DNA of 64,000 nt from JAKVCB01 sp965243695. GTDB taxonomy: Bacteria; Planctomycetota; Planctomycetia; Pirellulales; Lacipirellulaceae. A program made the position numbers and the translations under genes. Every line of letters starts with the position of its first letter. The stretch's first letter is position 1. Positions 1-8,709 of the stretch are shown here, in pieces. The notes under the pieces were generated by a model. It did not search any database. It worked only from the letters and a program-made list of their open reading frames with translations, and had not been told where the DNA came from. Where the stretch lies: positions 67,594 through 131,593 of the forward strand of contig CBDEWC010000015.1 in the NCBI GenBank assembly GCA_965243695.1, written 5' to 3'.

Positions 1-2739
1 ACCGTACTTTTCGCGTGCCGGCAACAGCCGTCCGGGGAAAAAGCCCCTCTCGGACTGACAGCTCAAACCGGCTTCCGTCCCAGCCTGGAAGACTACGGCC
101 TGCGTGTCGAAACACCCGCAGGCCGTCCCTATGTACAAATCAGTTCCGTCAACCTGGTCCTGCCCGAGGCAGTTGTACGTACGACCAGACAATTGTTCGG
201 GGATCAGGCGATCCAGCCGGTGATTAGCTACCTCGCCAACACCATCGGCAGTGGTACTGGTCAGATCCCCTATTCCATCGTCACGGGTGTCGACTCCAAC
301 CGGTCGCTCGGACCGCTCCGGGATGCAGCTGGCCAACCGCTTCGTCTGGCAGACGACCAGATCGTGCTGAACCGTTGGGCTGCCGAAGATCTGGACGTCA
401 AGCCAGGCGACCCCATCACGATCACCTGCTACGAGCCCCAGAGCACGCACGGCCAGCTTCAGGAACAGCCTCCGGTCACGTTTCGCCTGAGGGCGATTGT
501 CGATCTGACCGACGCCGCCGGCCAGTCGACCGAGGTCGCCGATCCTCATTTCACGCCAGAACTGAAGGGGGTCACCGATCAAAAATCGATCAACGATTGG
601 GACCTTCCCTTTGAGCTGGTCGAGCCAATTCGGGCCCAAGATGAAACCTATTGGGAAGATTACACAACGACCCCCAAGGCGTTTCTCTCCCTGGCAGCTG
701 CCGGCCGCTTGTGGAAAACCCGGTGGGGAACCATCAGTGCCATACGTCTGCCCGTCCATGGCGGTCAGGGGGCAGAGGAAGTCCGCGATGCGCTGGAGCA
801 GGCACTCGACCCGGCCGAACTGGGCTTCCAGATCGTTGCGGTCAAAAAACAGGCACTTGAGGCATCGGCTGGAACCACACCGTTCGACGGCCTATTTTTG
901 GGGTTCAGCGGCTTCCTCATCGCGTCGGCCATGATGCTGATTGTACTGTTGTTCCAACTCGGCATCGAAAATCGGGCCCATGAAATCGGTACGCTTGCAG
1001 CCAGCGGCGTTCCGAATCGCACCATCGGACGACTCCTGGGCTCCGAAGGGCTCATCGTGACAATTGCCGGGGCCACTCTCGGTTCAGGTCTGGCCATCGG
1101 GTATACGTGGCTAATGATCACCGGCCTGAAAACGATTTGGCTCGATGCGATTACCACTCCCTTTATTGACTTGCACCTCACACTCAAGTCCTTCCTGGTT
1201 GGCTGGCTTGCCACCACTGTCGCAACCTGGATGGCAATTAGCTGGTCACTGCGAAAATTCGTGCGACAATCACCCCGACAGTTGCTCGCCGGGGACCCGA
1301 AAACAACTTTTGATGTTGCCAGCCCCAGCCGAGCACCACGGCGGTGGGCCAAGCTCCTGCTGGTGGTTGGAGCCCTGACGGTTGGTTTGTGGGGCCAAAG
1401 TTTGCACGGCGAGGCTCAGGCGGCAACTTTCTTTGCGGCAGGTGCCGCCGTGCTGGTCGCATTGTTACTTCACACCAGTGACCTCTTGCGTCGCTCTCGG
1501 CCAGGCAGGCGCGCAAAGCGGGGTTGGTCGCTGGCCGGACTGGCGGTGGCCAATGCAGCCCGGCATCCGAGCCGCAGTACCGTCGTGATCGGGTTGGTCG
1601 CGGCGGCCTGTTTTCTGATTATCTCAGTCCGGGCGTTTCGAATTCAGCCCAGTAACGAAGGGACAGGAGGATTTGCACTTTTGGGTTCCAGCGACCAGGT
1701 GATCCATTTTGATCTCAACTCTCGGGATGGCCGCTGGGAACTTGGATTCTCAGACCGCCAAAGCGACCAACTTGATCCCTGGAAAATTGAACCGGTGCGG
1801 GTCCACGCCGGCGAGGATGCCAGTTGTCTGAGCCTCTACCGCCCGCGGCAACCCCGTGTGCTGGGACTCCCCGCGTGGACAGCTGACGAGGCGGCCTTTG
1901 GCTGGGCAGCTATCGGCAAAGGGCCCCGCGATCCCTGGTCCGCCCTGGACGAGGATCTGGGCATCGACCAACAAGGCAAGCCTGTTATCCCGGTGGTGCT
2001 TGACATGAACACGGCCGTTTACAGTCTGCACCTCTATGGTGGTGTGGGATCGCGCCTTGAGATTGAGGATGGTTTGGGCCAGCCGGTGACGCTGGAGGTG
2101 GCCGGACTGCTGAAGAACAGCGTGTTGCAGGGAGATTTACTCATGAGCGAGGCCAACTTCTTGCGTATTTTCCCCCAAACGGCCGGATACCAACTCTTCC
2201 TGTTCCGACCAGCTTCGGCAGGCTCCTCGCCGGAAGGGCCGGAAGGGCCGGAAGGGATCAAGGAAATCACAACCCTGTTGGAGTCCACCTTGAGTGATTA
2301 CGGTCTCGACGTGGTCGATACCCGGCAACGGCTGGCCCGTTTTCTGGCCATCCAGAACACTTATCTTTCCACATTTCAGATGCTCGGTGCGCTGGGATTG
2401 CTGTTAGGAACGGCCGGATTGGCGGTGGTTGAATTGCGAAGTGTGCTGGAGCGGCGAGGCGAGATGGCCCTAATGCGGGCAAGCGGTTTTGGTGTGAATC
2501 GGCTGGTATGGCTGGTGTTGCTCGAAAATCTGCTGCTCTTGGGGACTGGGCTGGCGGTCGGCTCTGGGGCAGCCTTGGTGAGCTTGTTGCCCCATATGGT
2601 ACCGCAAGGGGCAGGTGTCCCCTGGATCACCCTTGGCTGGCTGCTAGGCTTGATCACCGCAGTTGGTGTCGGGGCAGCCTGGCTGGCCACGCGTCAGGCA
2701 CTGGCGGCTCCCCTGGTACCGGCCCTCCGTGGTGAGTGA
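1..2739 (+). CDS. FtsX-like ABC transporter permease, 5' partial
   Basis: The frame is open from base 1, so the start lies outside the window; 912 residues are visible. Two FtsX/MacB-type permease units can be seen. The first has a hydrophobic run followed by ENRAHEIGTLAASGVP, the cytoplasmic-loop pattern of FtsX permeases, at about residues 325-345. The second, near the C-terminus, has LERRGEMALMRASGFG followed by the last membrane segments. Between them lies a large, probably extracytoplasmic region. Size and duplicated permease units fit the large exporters or lipoprotein-release-type permeases that work with a separate ATPase, which would be upstream of the window. An in-frame 9-bp repeat encodes EGPEGPEG near 2232-2258, and another short duplication covers the stop codon. 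The substrate cannot be told. Confidence 0.85.
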   Translation, partial: TVLFACRQQPSGEKAPLGLTAQTGFRPSLEDYGLRVETPAGRPYVQISSVNLVLPEAVVRTTRQLFGDQAIQPVISYLANTIGSGTGQIPYSIVTGVDSNRSLGPLRDAAGQPLRLADDQIVLNRWAAEDLDVKPGDPITITCYEPQSTHGQLQEQPPVTFRLRAIVDLTDAAGQSTEVADPHFTPELKGVTDQKSINDWDLPFELVEPIRAQDETYWEDYTTTPKAFLSLAAAGRLWKTRWGTISAIRLPVHGGQGAEEVRDALEQALDPAELGFQIVAVKKQALEASAGTTPFDGLFLGFSGFLIASAMMLIVLLFQLGIENRAHEIGTLAASGVPNRTIGRLLGSEGLIVTIAGATLGSGLAIGYTWLMITGLKTIWLDAITTPFIDLHLTLKSFLVGWLATTVATWMAISWSLRKFVRQSPRQLLAGDPKTTFDVASPSRAPRRWAKLLLVVGALTVGLWGQSLHGEAQAATFFAAGAAVLVALLLHTSDLLRRSRPGRRAKRGWSLAGLAVANAARHPSRSTVVIGLVAAACFLIISVRAFRIQPSNEGTGGFALLGSSDQVIHFDLNSRDGRWELGFSDRQSDQLDPWKIEPVRVHAGEDASCLSLYRPRQPRVLGLPAWTADEAAFGWAAIGKGPRDPWSALDEDLGIDQQGKPVIPVVLDMNTAVYSLHLYGGVGSRLEIEDGLGQPVTLEVAGLLKNSVLQGDLLMSEANFLRIFPQTAGYQLFLFRPASAGSSPEGPEGPEGIKEITTLLESTLSDYGLDVVDTRQRLARFLAIQNTYLSTFQMLGALGLLLGTAGLAVVELRSVLERRGEMALMRASGFGVNRLVWLVLLENLLLLGTGLAVGSGAALVSLLPHMVPQGAGVPWITLGWLLGLITAVGVGAAWLATRQALAAPLVPALRGE
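2232..2258. repeat. 9-bp tandem repeat, 3 copies, in coding frame
   Basis: The unit GGAAGGGCC occurs three times in a row, the last copy diverged. It encodes repeated Glu-Gly-Pro in the extracytoplasmic part of the ABC permease. The unit length is a multiple of three, so copy-number change would not break the frame. Confidence 0.8.
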
Positions 2740-2775
2740 TGAGTGAGTGGTGAGTAAGTCAGTGGTGAGTGATGC
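2729..2775. repeat. Short direct repeats across the permease stop codon
   Basis: GTGGTGAGT followed by GA or AA occurs three times, at about 2729, 2747 and 2762. The first copy contains the TGA stop of the ABC permease. A separate 13-bp duplication (CTGGAGAATGGTC, 2843-2868) lies in the same intergenic space. Confidence 0.7.
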
Positions 2776-2924
2776 TTCGCCAAAGTTGGCACTCTGCCGA
2801 TCACCGCCTGTAGGCAATCCTCAAGCTACAGAGACAATCCGCCTGGAGAATGGTCCTGGAGAATGGTAAAGTATCGGGGCGTCGTTCCTAGCACCGTTGT
2901 TCTTCTATTCGATGCCCACTGGCC

Positions 2925-3959
2925 ATGCGTAATTTATTATTCATCACTGCCTCGTTCGGTTTGACAATTCTCTGCTGGGGTATTTATGGCCCGGTCTTGC
3001 ACTGGGGCCAGGCAGAGATGGCAAATACCGTTGGCCAATATGCCCGGCTAAAACCGTTCGTTTGTGTGGGCCTGGCCTATTTTTTGATCGGTGTCGTGAT
3101 CCCGATCATTTGGCTGGTAACACGTGGCGAAAAAGGCCATTGGACTACCAGCGGAACGGTGCTGAGCCTGGCCGCCGGCGTGCTGGGAGCCGTAGGCGCT
3201 TTGGGAATCATTTTGGCATTCAATTCTGGAGGCAGTCCGGTTTACGTCATGCCGCTGGTTTTTGGCGGGGCGCCGGTCGTTAACGCTTTCCTGACAATTT
3301 ATCTTGTCCACAAAGTCAAAGAAATCGGGCCTTTGTTCCTGGCAGGTCTGATCATGGTTGCTCTCGGCGCTGTGATTGTACTCGTGTTTGCACCAACCGC
3401 GAAAAGTGGGGAGTGGACAAGTGACCCCGTCAAATGGGCAATCCAACTCGCCTCGATTGCCCTGGTGATTGTTTGCTGGGGATCCTACGGCCCGGTCCTC
3501 CACAAGGGACAAGCAGGCATGCAACAGAGCCGCCTTCGTCCACTGGTTTGCGTGGGACTGGCCTACTTTGCGATCGCGGTGGTGGTACCCAACATGTTGT
3601 TACCCATTTGGCCCGAAGAGAGTAGCTATACCGTGACAGGCTCCTTCTGGAGCCTGACCGCAGGTGCCGCAGGTGCGATAGGCGCGCTGGGGGTCATCCT
3701 GACCTTCAATTTCGGTGGCAAGCCAATCTACGTGATGCCGCTTATTTTTGGCGGTGCCCCGGTGGTGAACACGATTTTTAGCGCCGCTGCCCGCGGAGAC
3801 CTTCAGCATCTTCAACCGATGTTTCTGGCAGGGATGATTCTCGTCATCGCCGGTGCCGCAGTTGTGCTGGTGTTTGCACCGCGGGGAGGGCCACCTCCGA
3901 AGACAAAAACCAAAACTGAGCCTGCGGTGCCTCTGAAAGAACCTGCCGCAGACCAGTGA
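2925..3959 (+). CDS. Ten-TM DMT-like membrane protein with 5+5 duplication
   Basis: The 344-residue protein is almost entirely hydrophobic and is made of two similar halves of about 165 residues. Each half has five predicted membrane segments. The halves share matching motifs: CWGIYGPVLH against CWGSYGPVLH, RLKPFVCVGLAYF against RLRPLVCVGLAYF, and PVYVMPLVFGGAPVVN against PIYVMPLIFGGAPVVN. The 5+5 layout resembles drug/metabolite transporter superfamily members, where an odd number of helices per half gives inverted topology. I do not recognise a specific family or substrate. The C-terminus is a short Lys/Pro-rich cytoplasmic-type tail. The next gene starts 15 bp downstream on the same strand, so the two may be co-transcribed. 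Confidence 0.8.
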   Translation: MRNLLFITASFGLTILCWGIYGPVLHWGQAEMANTVGQYARLKPFVCVGLAYFLIGVVIPIIWLVTRGEKGHWTTSGTVLSLAAGVLGAVGALGIILAFNSGGSPVYVMPLVFGGAPVVNAFLTIYLVHKVKEIGPLFLAGLIMVALGAVIVLVFAPTAKSGEWTSDPVKWAIQLASIALVIVCWGSYGPVLHKGQAGMQQSRLRPLVCVGLAYFAIAVVVPNMLLPIWPEESSYTVTGSFWSLTAGAAGAIGALGVILTFNFGGKPIYVMPLIFGGAPVVNTIFSAAARGDLQHLQPMFLAGMILVIAGAAVVLVFAPRGGPPPKTKTKTEPAVPLKEPAADQ

Positions 3960-3973
3960 TCGAGGGTTGCCGA

Positions 3974-4321
3974 ATGTCACCTCTGGAAACCATGCAGCGA
4001 GTCGAGGCCTTGTTGACGCATGTCTGGATGGTACGGACCTTCATCAAGCATTCTGAAGAAGCCGAAGAAGACGATGAACTGAAGGCCATTCAGCAAGTTT
4101 TGTACGATTACATGCTGGCCCTTGGCACGGCATCGAAGAACCAGGACACCGATGCCTACCTCCATCAGGCCCACAAAAAACTGACCCGGCTGACACGGGC
4201 AACCGAACAGTTCGCCGAAATTCAACCTGAAGTGTCGTCGCACATGAATTACCGAATGGCAGTCCGCTCGCTCCAGGCGGCGGTGGGCGAAATCTGCGAA
4301 ATCCTGGGCGAATCACGCTAA
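3974..4321 (+). CDS. Small helical hypothetical protein
   Basis: A 115-residue protein from ATG 3974; a GTG six codons earlier overlaps the stop of the preceding gene and is less likely. It is charged, has no signal or membrane segment and is predicted mostly helical, beginning MSPLETMQRVEALLTHVWMV, with an acidic EEAEEDDE stretch. It sits 15 bp behind the DMT-like gene, which suggests a shared transcript. I do not recognise the family and offer no function. Confidence 0.7.
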   Translation: MSPLETMQRVEALLTHVWMVRTFIKHSEEAEEDDELKAIQQVLYDYMLALGTASKNQDTDAYLHQAHKKLTRLTRATEQFAEIQPEVSSHMNYRMAVRSLQAAVGEICEILGESR

Positions 4322-4354
4322 TTGTTCCGTGGTAGCGACAGTCGCCAGACTTGC

Positions 4355-5041
4355 TCAGGTGCTTCGCAGAGGCCCAAACCACTCTATCTGTTTGCGAGGG
4401 CAGAAGACAAAGCCCCGTCGTTGACATTCAGGCTCAAGCCATGCCGTGCGCTGTTGGAGTTCTTCTGGTTCAACCCCCTGAGGCATCATGAGGATCCGGG
4501 CCGGATCAAACGTTGGCAGCTCTTGCAGAAATTGCTCGATTTCTTTCAAATCAGCCGGCCTGTCGACGACAAACTTGAGTTGATAATCGAATCTTTCAAT
4601 CAGTCGTCGCAAAACGTCCGGCTGGATTCGCTCTCGTTGGTGGCGCCGACTCCAGTAGGGATGGTCCGACAGAGAGGGAACCGAATTGTGGAGTTTCGGG
4701 CTGATCGACATCATGTCGCAAACGACCGGCAGATAGAGAGTCCCGGATGTCTCGATCGTAATGTGGTAGCCTGCCGACCGAAACCACTTGCTGAGTGGAA
4801 TCAATTCAGCAAATAACATCGGTTCACCACCGGTGAGCACAACGTGGCGGCAATCCCACTCCTGGACATGCGCGACAATTTCATCAACGGCCATGTCGCT
4901 GCCTTCGGGGTGCCACGACGTGTAAGGCGTGTCACAGAACCAACAGCGGAGGTTGCAGCCACTTGCCCGGACAAAAACGCTGGGCGTACCGGTAAGCAAC
5001 CCCTCACCCTGGATCGATCGGTAGATTTCTGAAATTTTCAT
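4355..5041 (-). CDS. queE: 7-carboxy-7-deazaguanine synthase QueE
   Basis: A radical-SAM enzyme that converts 6-carboxytetrahydropterin to 7-carboxy-7-deazaguanine in the queuosine/preQ0 pathway. The 228-residue protein starts MKISEIYRSIQGEG, typical of QueE, and carries the cluster-binding CX3CX2C motif CNLRCWFC (Cys29, 33, 36) followed by DTPYTSW. The SAM-binding TGGEP is at about residues 70-74. The start overlaps the end of queC by four bases (ATGA), so the two are translationally coupled. No queD or folE is seen in the window. Confidence 0.95.
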   Translation of the reverse strand: MKISEIYRSIQGEGLLTGTPSVFVRASGCNLRCWFCDTPYTSWHPEGSDMAVDEIVAHVQEWDCRHVVLTGGEPMLFAELIPLSKWFRSAGYHITIETSGTLYLPVVCDMMSISPKLHNSVPSLSDHPYWSRRHQRERIQPDVLRRLIERFDYQLKFVVDRPADLKEIEQFLQELPTFDPARILMMPQGVEPEELQQRTAWLEPECQRRGFVFCPRKQIEWFGPLRST

Positions 5042-5751
5042 TGGTACTCAATGGGGTCGACAAGGCCCGCCTCCCGGAACCCCTTCAATCGCAACAGGCA
5101 CGCATCGCAACGTCCACACGACACCCCTTTTTCATTGGGTGTGTAGCAAGTGTGCGAGAGGCTGTAGTCCACGTTCAGCTCGGTTCCCCGGCGTATGATT
5201 TCTGCCTTGCTGCATCGAATCAAGGGAGTGTGAATGCGAAAGGTACTACTCCCCTCCACGCCTGCTTTGGTCGCCAGATTTGCTGTCCGCTCGAAGGCTT
5301 CGATAAATTCGGGACGGCAATCCGGATAACCTGAATAATCAACCGCGTTGACCCCGATGAAAAGGTCTGCCGCGTCAATCACCTCCGCACAGCCAAGCGC
5401 CAAGGACAAAAACACCGTGTTCCGAGCCGGAACATAGGTGACAGGAATGCCCGTCGCAATCTGGTGATCGTCTCGATCCTGGGGAACCTCGATTTCGTCG
5501 GTCAGGGCGCTGCCACCTAAATCACCGAGACCTACCGAAACGGTTAGGTGGTGCTCGATTCCCAGCGAAGTCGCAATCCGCCTGGCCGCGGTCAGTTCAA
5601 AACGATGCTTTTGCCCATAGTCGATCGATAGCGCATGGAGCTCAAATCCTTCCGCCAGCGCCACCGCAGCCGTTGTCGCCGAATCAAGCCCTCCGGAGAG
5701 TAGCACGACAGCACGGCGTCGATCATGGTGAGTCAATCTAGTGTCGTTCAT
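5038..5751 (-). CDS. queC: 7-cyano-7-deazaguanine synthase QueC
   Basis: ATP-dependent enzyme that turns 7-carboxy-7-deazaguanine into preQ0. The 237-residue protein has the PP-loop SGGLDS at residues 19-24. Near the C-terminus is the zinc-binding cysteine cluster HTCY followed by SCGRCDACLLR, as expected for QueC. It is the first gene of a queC-queE pair and is divergent from queF, with about 107 bp between the likely starts. The divergent intergenic space would be the place for shared control, but I could not recognise a preQ1 riboswitch there. Confidence 0.95.
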   Translation of the reverse strand: MNDTRLTHHDRRRAVVLLSGGLDSATTAAVALAEGFELHALSIDYGQKHRFELTAARRIATSLGIEHHLTVSVGLGDLGGSALTDEIEVPQDRDDHQIATGIPVTYVPARNTVFLSLALGCAEVIDAADLFIGVNAVDYSGYPDCRPEFIEAFERTANLATKAGVEGSSTFRIHTPLIRCSKAEIIRRGTELNVDYSLSHTCYTPNEKGVSCGRCDACLLRLKGFREAGLVDPIEYQ

Positions 5752-5858
5752 TCCGCGGAGTTGGCTATGGACGACCAGTCGGGAATTGTGGGAAAATGAG
5801 CCTTGCGTTTCCTATCCTCCCCTCCGCTGCACCCTTTGTCCATACCTGGCTGCTTACT

Positions 5859-6215
5859 ATGACTGCCTTTCGTGATTTACTTGAGACCTTCGACAATCAA
5901 TTCCCGGATCGCGACTACAAGATCGAAATAGAGTATCCGGAATTCACGTCGGTCTGCCCCAAAACGGGCCAACCCGATTTTGGAACCCTGACCATCACCT
6001 ACACTCCACACAAAAAATGCGTCGAACTGAAAAGCCTCAAGCTGTACCTGCAAAGCTTTCGCAACGAAGGGATCTTCTACGAACACGTAACCAACTCCAT
6101 CCTCGACGATCTGGTTGCCGTAATAGAGCCAGCCTGGCTCCGCATTGAGGCCGCATTTCGGCCACGTGGTGGAATGACCGAAACCGTTTCTGCCCAGCAC
6201 ACGGCTGCGATCTAG
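5859..6215 (+). CDS. queF: NADPH-dependent preQ0 reductase QueF
   Basis: Reduces the nitrile of preQ0 to preQ1. From ATG 5859 the protein has 118 residues and the single-domain layout of the YkvM-type (unimodular) QueF. FTSVCPKTGQPDFG gives the catalytic Cys33 and Asp40, with the same seven-residue spacing as the known pair Cys55/Asp62 in Bacillus subtilis. The family motif ELKSLKLYLQSFRN and the following FYEH are intact. An upstream in-frame ATG at 5796 would add 21 residues that do not match the family, so I prefer 5859. With QueC and QueE it covers CDG synthesis to preQ1. Confidence 0.93.
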   Translation: MTAFRDLLETFDNQFPDRDYKIEIEYPEFTSVCPKTGQPDFGTLTITYTPHKKCVELKSLKLYLQSFRNEGIFYEHVTNSILDDLVAVIEPAWLRIEAAFRPRGGMTETVSAQHTAAI

Positions 6216-6468
6216 CCCCACAAACTGTGGCAAGGACCAAAATCACCAACAAGTTGGTTCGTAGCAGCCAACTTTCCGCCGCTCGGCAAACGGGCCCCCT
6301 ACAGTAATCCCAGCCCAATCGCCCCAGCCACAACTGCCGCCCTCCCTATGCTGCCCGGGATGTCTCTGGTCCACCGAGTGGGACCATGTCCTCAGACCAA
6401 CAACTTGGTATATTGTGGCCCAACGTACAGTCTAACATCCCCTCACCGATTCGATCGATCACGCCAAC

Positions 6469-7479
6469 ATGCCTTCCGACACTCACGTCATTCTGTCAGG
6501 TTTTGCCGACGAAGCTGCAAATCACAAAACGGCCGTTGAACAGTTTTCCGCCTTTGCCGCTCTCGGGCTGCAATATTACAGCCTCCGTTTTGTCGATGTG
6601 GGGAGTGGCGTCAAAAACGTCATGCAACTGACAAAAAAGGAAATCACCAAACTCCGCCATCTGGAAGACGAATACGGGATGAACGTTGCCTCGATCGGCT
6701 CGCCTATCGGAAAAATCAAACTCCGGAACGTCGAGGATGGGACATCCAATCGATTCGTTCCCTTCAAAAAGTATCTCGATAAAGAAGTCAAGAAATCGTG
6801 TGATTTAGCACACACGTTCGAAACCAAACTCCTGCGTGGCTTTTCGTTCTACTATCCCCGAGGTACCGATCCCTGGGAACACGTGGCGCAAGCGGCAGAT
6901 CAGTTGGGGCAAATTGCAGACATCTGCCATCGGAGTGATTTGACCTTTGGTCTGGAAATTGAAGGCAATCTGGTAGGTCAAACGGGCGAACTCATGGCTG
7001 AGTTGCACCGCCAGATCAACCATCCGGCCATAGTAACGATTTTTGATGGCGGAAATATCGTCAGCCAGGGATACAGCATGGTAGAAACTTTCCAGCAATA
7101 TCTGGCGATGAAATCTTCGATCGGCTGGTTCCATATCAAAGACTACCGGGATCCGGGCATGAAACGGTCAGGTCACGTCAACGAAGATCTGTTGAAAAAT
7201 TTCATGCCTCCCGACCGGGGCGATAGCGGACATGCCGAAATCCTCCGTGACTTCCGAGATGTCATTCCCAAACTTGCCCGCAAGTTGAAGCGGCGCGGGA
7301 TTCCCGGTGTCATTGTCGACCTGGAACCCCACCTCAAGGGAGGTGGTCAATTTGGCGGGTTCAGCGGACCTGATGGCATGGGCGTCGCTCTCCGTAGCCT
7401 CTGCCGAGTCCTGGACTATGCCGAAATTGGCTATCATCTCCGCGATTTTGACGACGTGCGGGTCGCCCGAGGCTTCTGA
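6469..7479 (+). CDS. Sugar phosphate isomerase/epimerase, TIM-barrel
   Basis: A 336-residue soluble protein of the xylose-isomerase-like TIM-barrel family (AP endonuclease family 2 fold). The metal-site style motifs are GLEIEGNLVG, IFDGGNIVSQ and WFHIKDYRDPG, in the order expected for successive barrel strands. Planctomycetes carry many such proteins, often linked to sugar or inositol catabolism, but the substrate cannot be read here. There is no signal peptide. It is a single gene, with no partner on the same strand within 600 bp. A 13-bp tandem array follows 54 bp after the stop. Confidence 0.8.
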   Translation: MPSDTHVILSGFADEAANHKTAVEQFSAFAALGLQYYSLRFVDVGSGVKNVMQLTKKEITKLRHLEDEYGMNVASIGSPIGKIKLRNVEDGTSNRFVPFKKYLDKEVKKSCDLAHTFETKLLRGFSFYYPRGTDPWEHVAQAADQLGQIADICHRSDLTFGLEIEGNLVGQTGELMAELHRQINHPAIVTIFDGGNIVSQGYSMVETFQQYLAMKSSIGWFHIKDYRDPGMKRSGHVNEDLLKNFMPPDRGDSGHAEILRDFRDVIPKLARKLKRRGIPGVIVDLEPHLKGGGQFGGFSGPDGMGVALRSLCRVLDYAEIGYHLRDFDDVRVARGF

Positions 7480-8108
7480 ATCCTGATGCGGCTGGGCTGC
7501 TTGTCGCAAGCGACTTTTTTTCAGGGTTGATCCCACCGGTTCGTTCCACCGGTTCGTTCCACCGGTTCGTTCCACGGGTTCGTTCCACGGGTTCATTCCA
7601 CGGGCCCATTTCATGGGCACCATCGGTGCAGTCGCTACAAACCGGTTAATTCGACTGGTCGAAATGTGGCGAGTTTGTCGATTACCGTTTTGGGAAGGAG
7701 CGCTTCGGGCAGATATCGGGGCTCCCATGGCAACTATTTGCCCACAGGTGCGCCTGTCCCGGCGGGACACCTTCAACGCAACTTGTTTTTTCACAAGTAC
7801 TTAAAGACTTTAGAGTCGCTTCTGCGCGCGTTCATCTGGAGAAATTCCGCGTGACGACCCACTTAGGTTCTCTTGCGTACTATAGTTAGCTTGCCCAGGG
7901 AGAGGAATTGGTCCCAACCAGCAACGGCACTCGCATTGCTCATTGGCCCCTTTGACCTCCCGAAAAATAGGGCACAAAACAAATAGTCGGAAATCCATAA
8001 GAGGACACCAGAGAAGCGGGTCCACTCCACCCTGGACAGCGTGAGATCGTAGCACCAGCTTTCGAACGCACGGGGACTTTGATGGGCCCTTAAGGTAGGG
8101 TAAAAACC
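7480..8108. other. Intergenic region with a 13-bp tandem array
   Basis: No convincing gene. The first part holds the 13-bp array described separately. The rest is ordinary sequence leading to the DksA-type gene. A TATAGT at 7881-7886 could be a -10 element, but I see no matching -35. Reading frames crossing the array on the minus strand encode repetitive WNEPVERTGG-like peptide and look spurious. Confidence 0.6.
7533..7623. repeat. 13-bp tandem array, 6-7 copies
   Basis: The unit CCACCGGTTCGTT is repeated in a row. The first three copies are identical, and the following copies diverge stepwise (CCACGGGTTCGTT, CCACGGGTTCATT, CCACGGGCCCATT). It lies 54 bp after the stop of the TIM-barrel gene. 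There are no spacers, so it is not a CRISPR. The graded divergence suggests growth from one end. Confidence 0.9.
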
Positions 8109-8549
8109 ATGGCTCGGAATGACTCAATTAAAAAGATTCACACCTTACTCCTCACTCGACGTGACGCTCTCCGCAAGGCGCTCGCGGGTGACCTGAGTAT
8201 GTTGAAACAGCTCCGCGAGCAAACCGGGGGTGACGTCGTCGACGCAGCACTCGACGCGGCGCAAGACGAAATCAGCTCACAACTTGCCGAAGTTGAAAGT
8301 CGCGAGTTGGGCAGCATCGAAAAAGCACTGGAACGTGTCAAAAATGGTTCCTACGGCAAATGTGAGATTTGCAGCGGCAAAATCAACCTCACCCGTCTGA
8401 AAGCTCTCCCCTACGCAACCAATTGCATTGAATGCCAGCGGGCTGCTGAAATGGGAGTTGGCGGAGCAGGCTACGGACAAGACTGGAGTCGCGTATTAGA
8501 TACCAACGTTGGCGATGACGTGACACTTCGCGACTTGGAAATGCGCTAG
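8109..8549 (+). CDS. DksA/TraR-type zinc-finger regulator
   Basis: A 146-residue protein with an N-terminal helical hairpin and a C-terminal four-cysteine zinc finger: CEIC at residues 85-88 and CIEC at 106-109. The hairpin tip carries DVVDAA (42-47), which fits the DxxDxA motif that DksA uses inside the RNA-polymerase secondary channel. Both the finger and the tip are intact, so it is probably a true DksA-like regulator of transcription rather than a finger-only TraR. It is encoded alone. The last codons and the stop lie in a 26-bp tandem duplication. A probable terminator follows. Confidence 0.88.
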   Translation: MARNDSIKKIHTLLLTRRDALRKALAGDLSMLKQLREQTGGDVVDAALDAAQDEISSQLAEVESRELGSIEKALERVKNGSYGKCEICSGKINLTRLKALPYATNCIECQRAAEMGVGGAGYGQDWSRVLDTNVGDDVTLRDLEMR

Positions 8550-8580
8550 GTTAACGCGACTTAAAAATGCGCCAGGTTAA
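8529..8580. repeat. 26-bp tandem duplication over the dksA-like stop codon
   Basis: Positions 8529-8554 and 8555-8580 are near-identical copies. The first contains the last codons and the TAG stop (8547-8549). In the second the stop has become CAG. The duplication therefore copied the end of the gene. Confidence 0.85.
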
Positions 8581-8615
8581 ATTGTATCGGGCGCAAAGAT
8601 CAAAAGGTATAATTC

Positions 8616-8652
8616 ACCCGGCGTTGACCCTTTGTCTTCGGCCGGGTTTTTA
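8616..8652 (+). terminator. Probable Rho-independent terminator
   Basis: ACCCGGC (8616-8622) can pair with GCCGGGT (8641-8647) across an 18-base loop, and a run of T follows at once. It lies about 70 bp after the DksA-type gene, before the protease gene on the same strand. The long loop lowers confidence. Confidence 0.5.
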
Positions 8653-8709
8653 TTGCGCCACGCTCCCTCACGGTTTGGAATCCACTCCTATTCGATGAAA
8701 TAACTTTGC

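Noticed and set aside
5752..5858. preQ1 riboswitch between queC and queF
   Set aside because: The short divergent space shows no recognisable preQ1 aptamer core, though I could not fold it.
7168..7794. Minus-strand 208-codon ORF with WNEPVERTGG repeats
   Set aside because: It overlaps the TIM-barrel gene and its repeat part is the 13-bp array read through; no ribosome-binding site or family.
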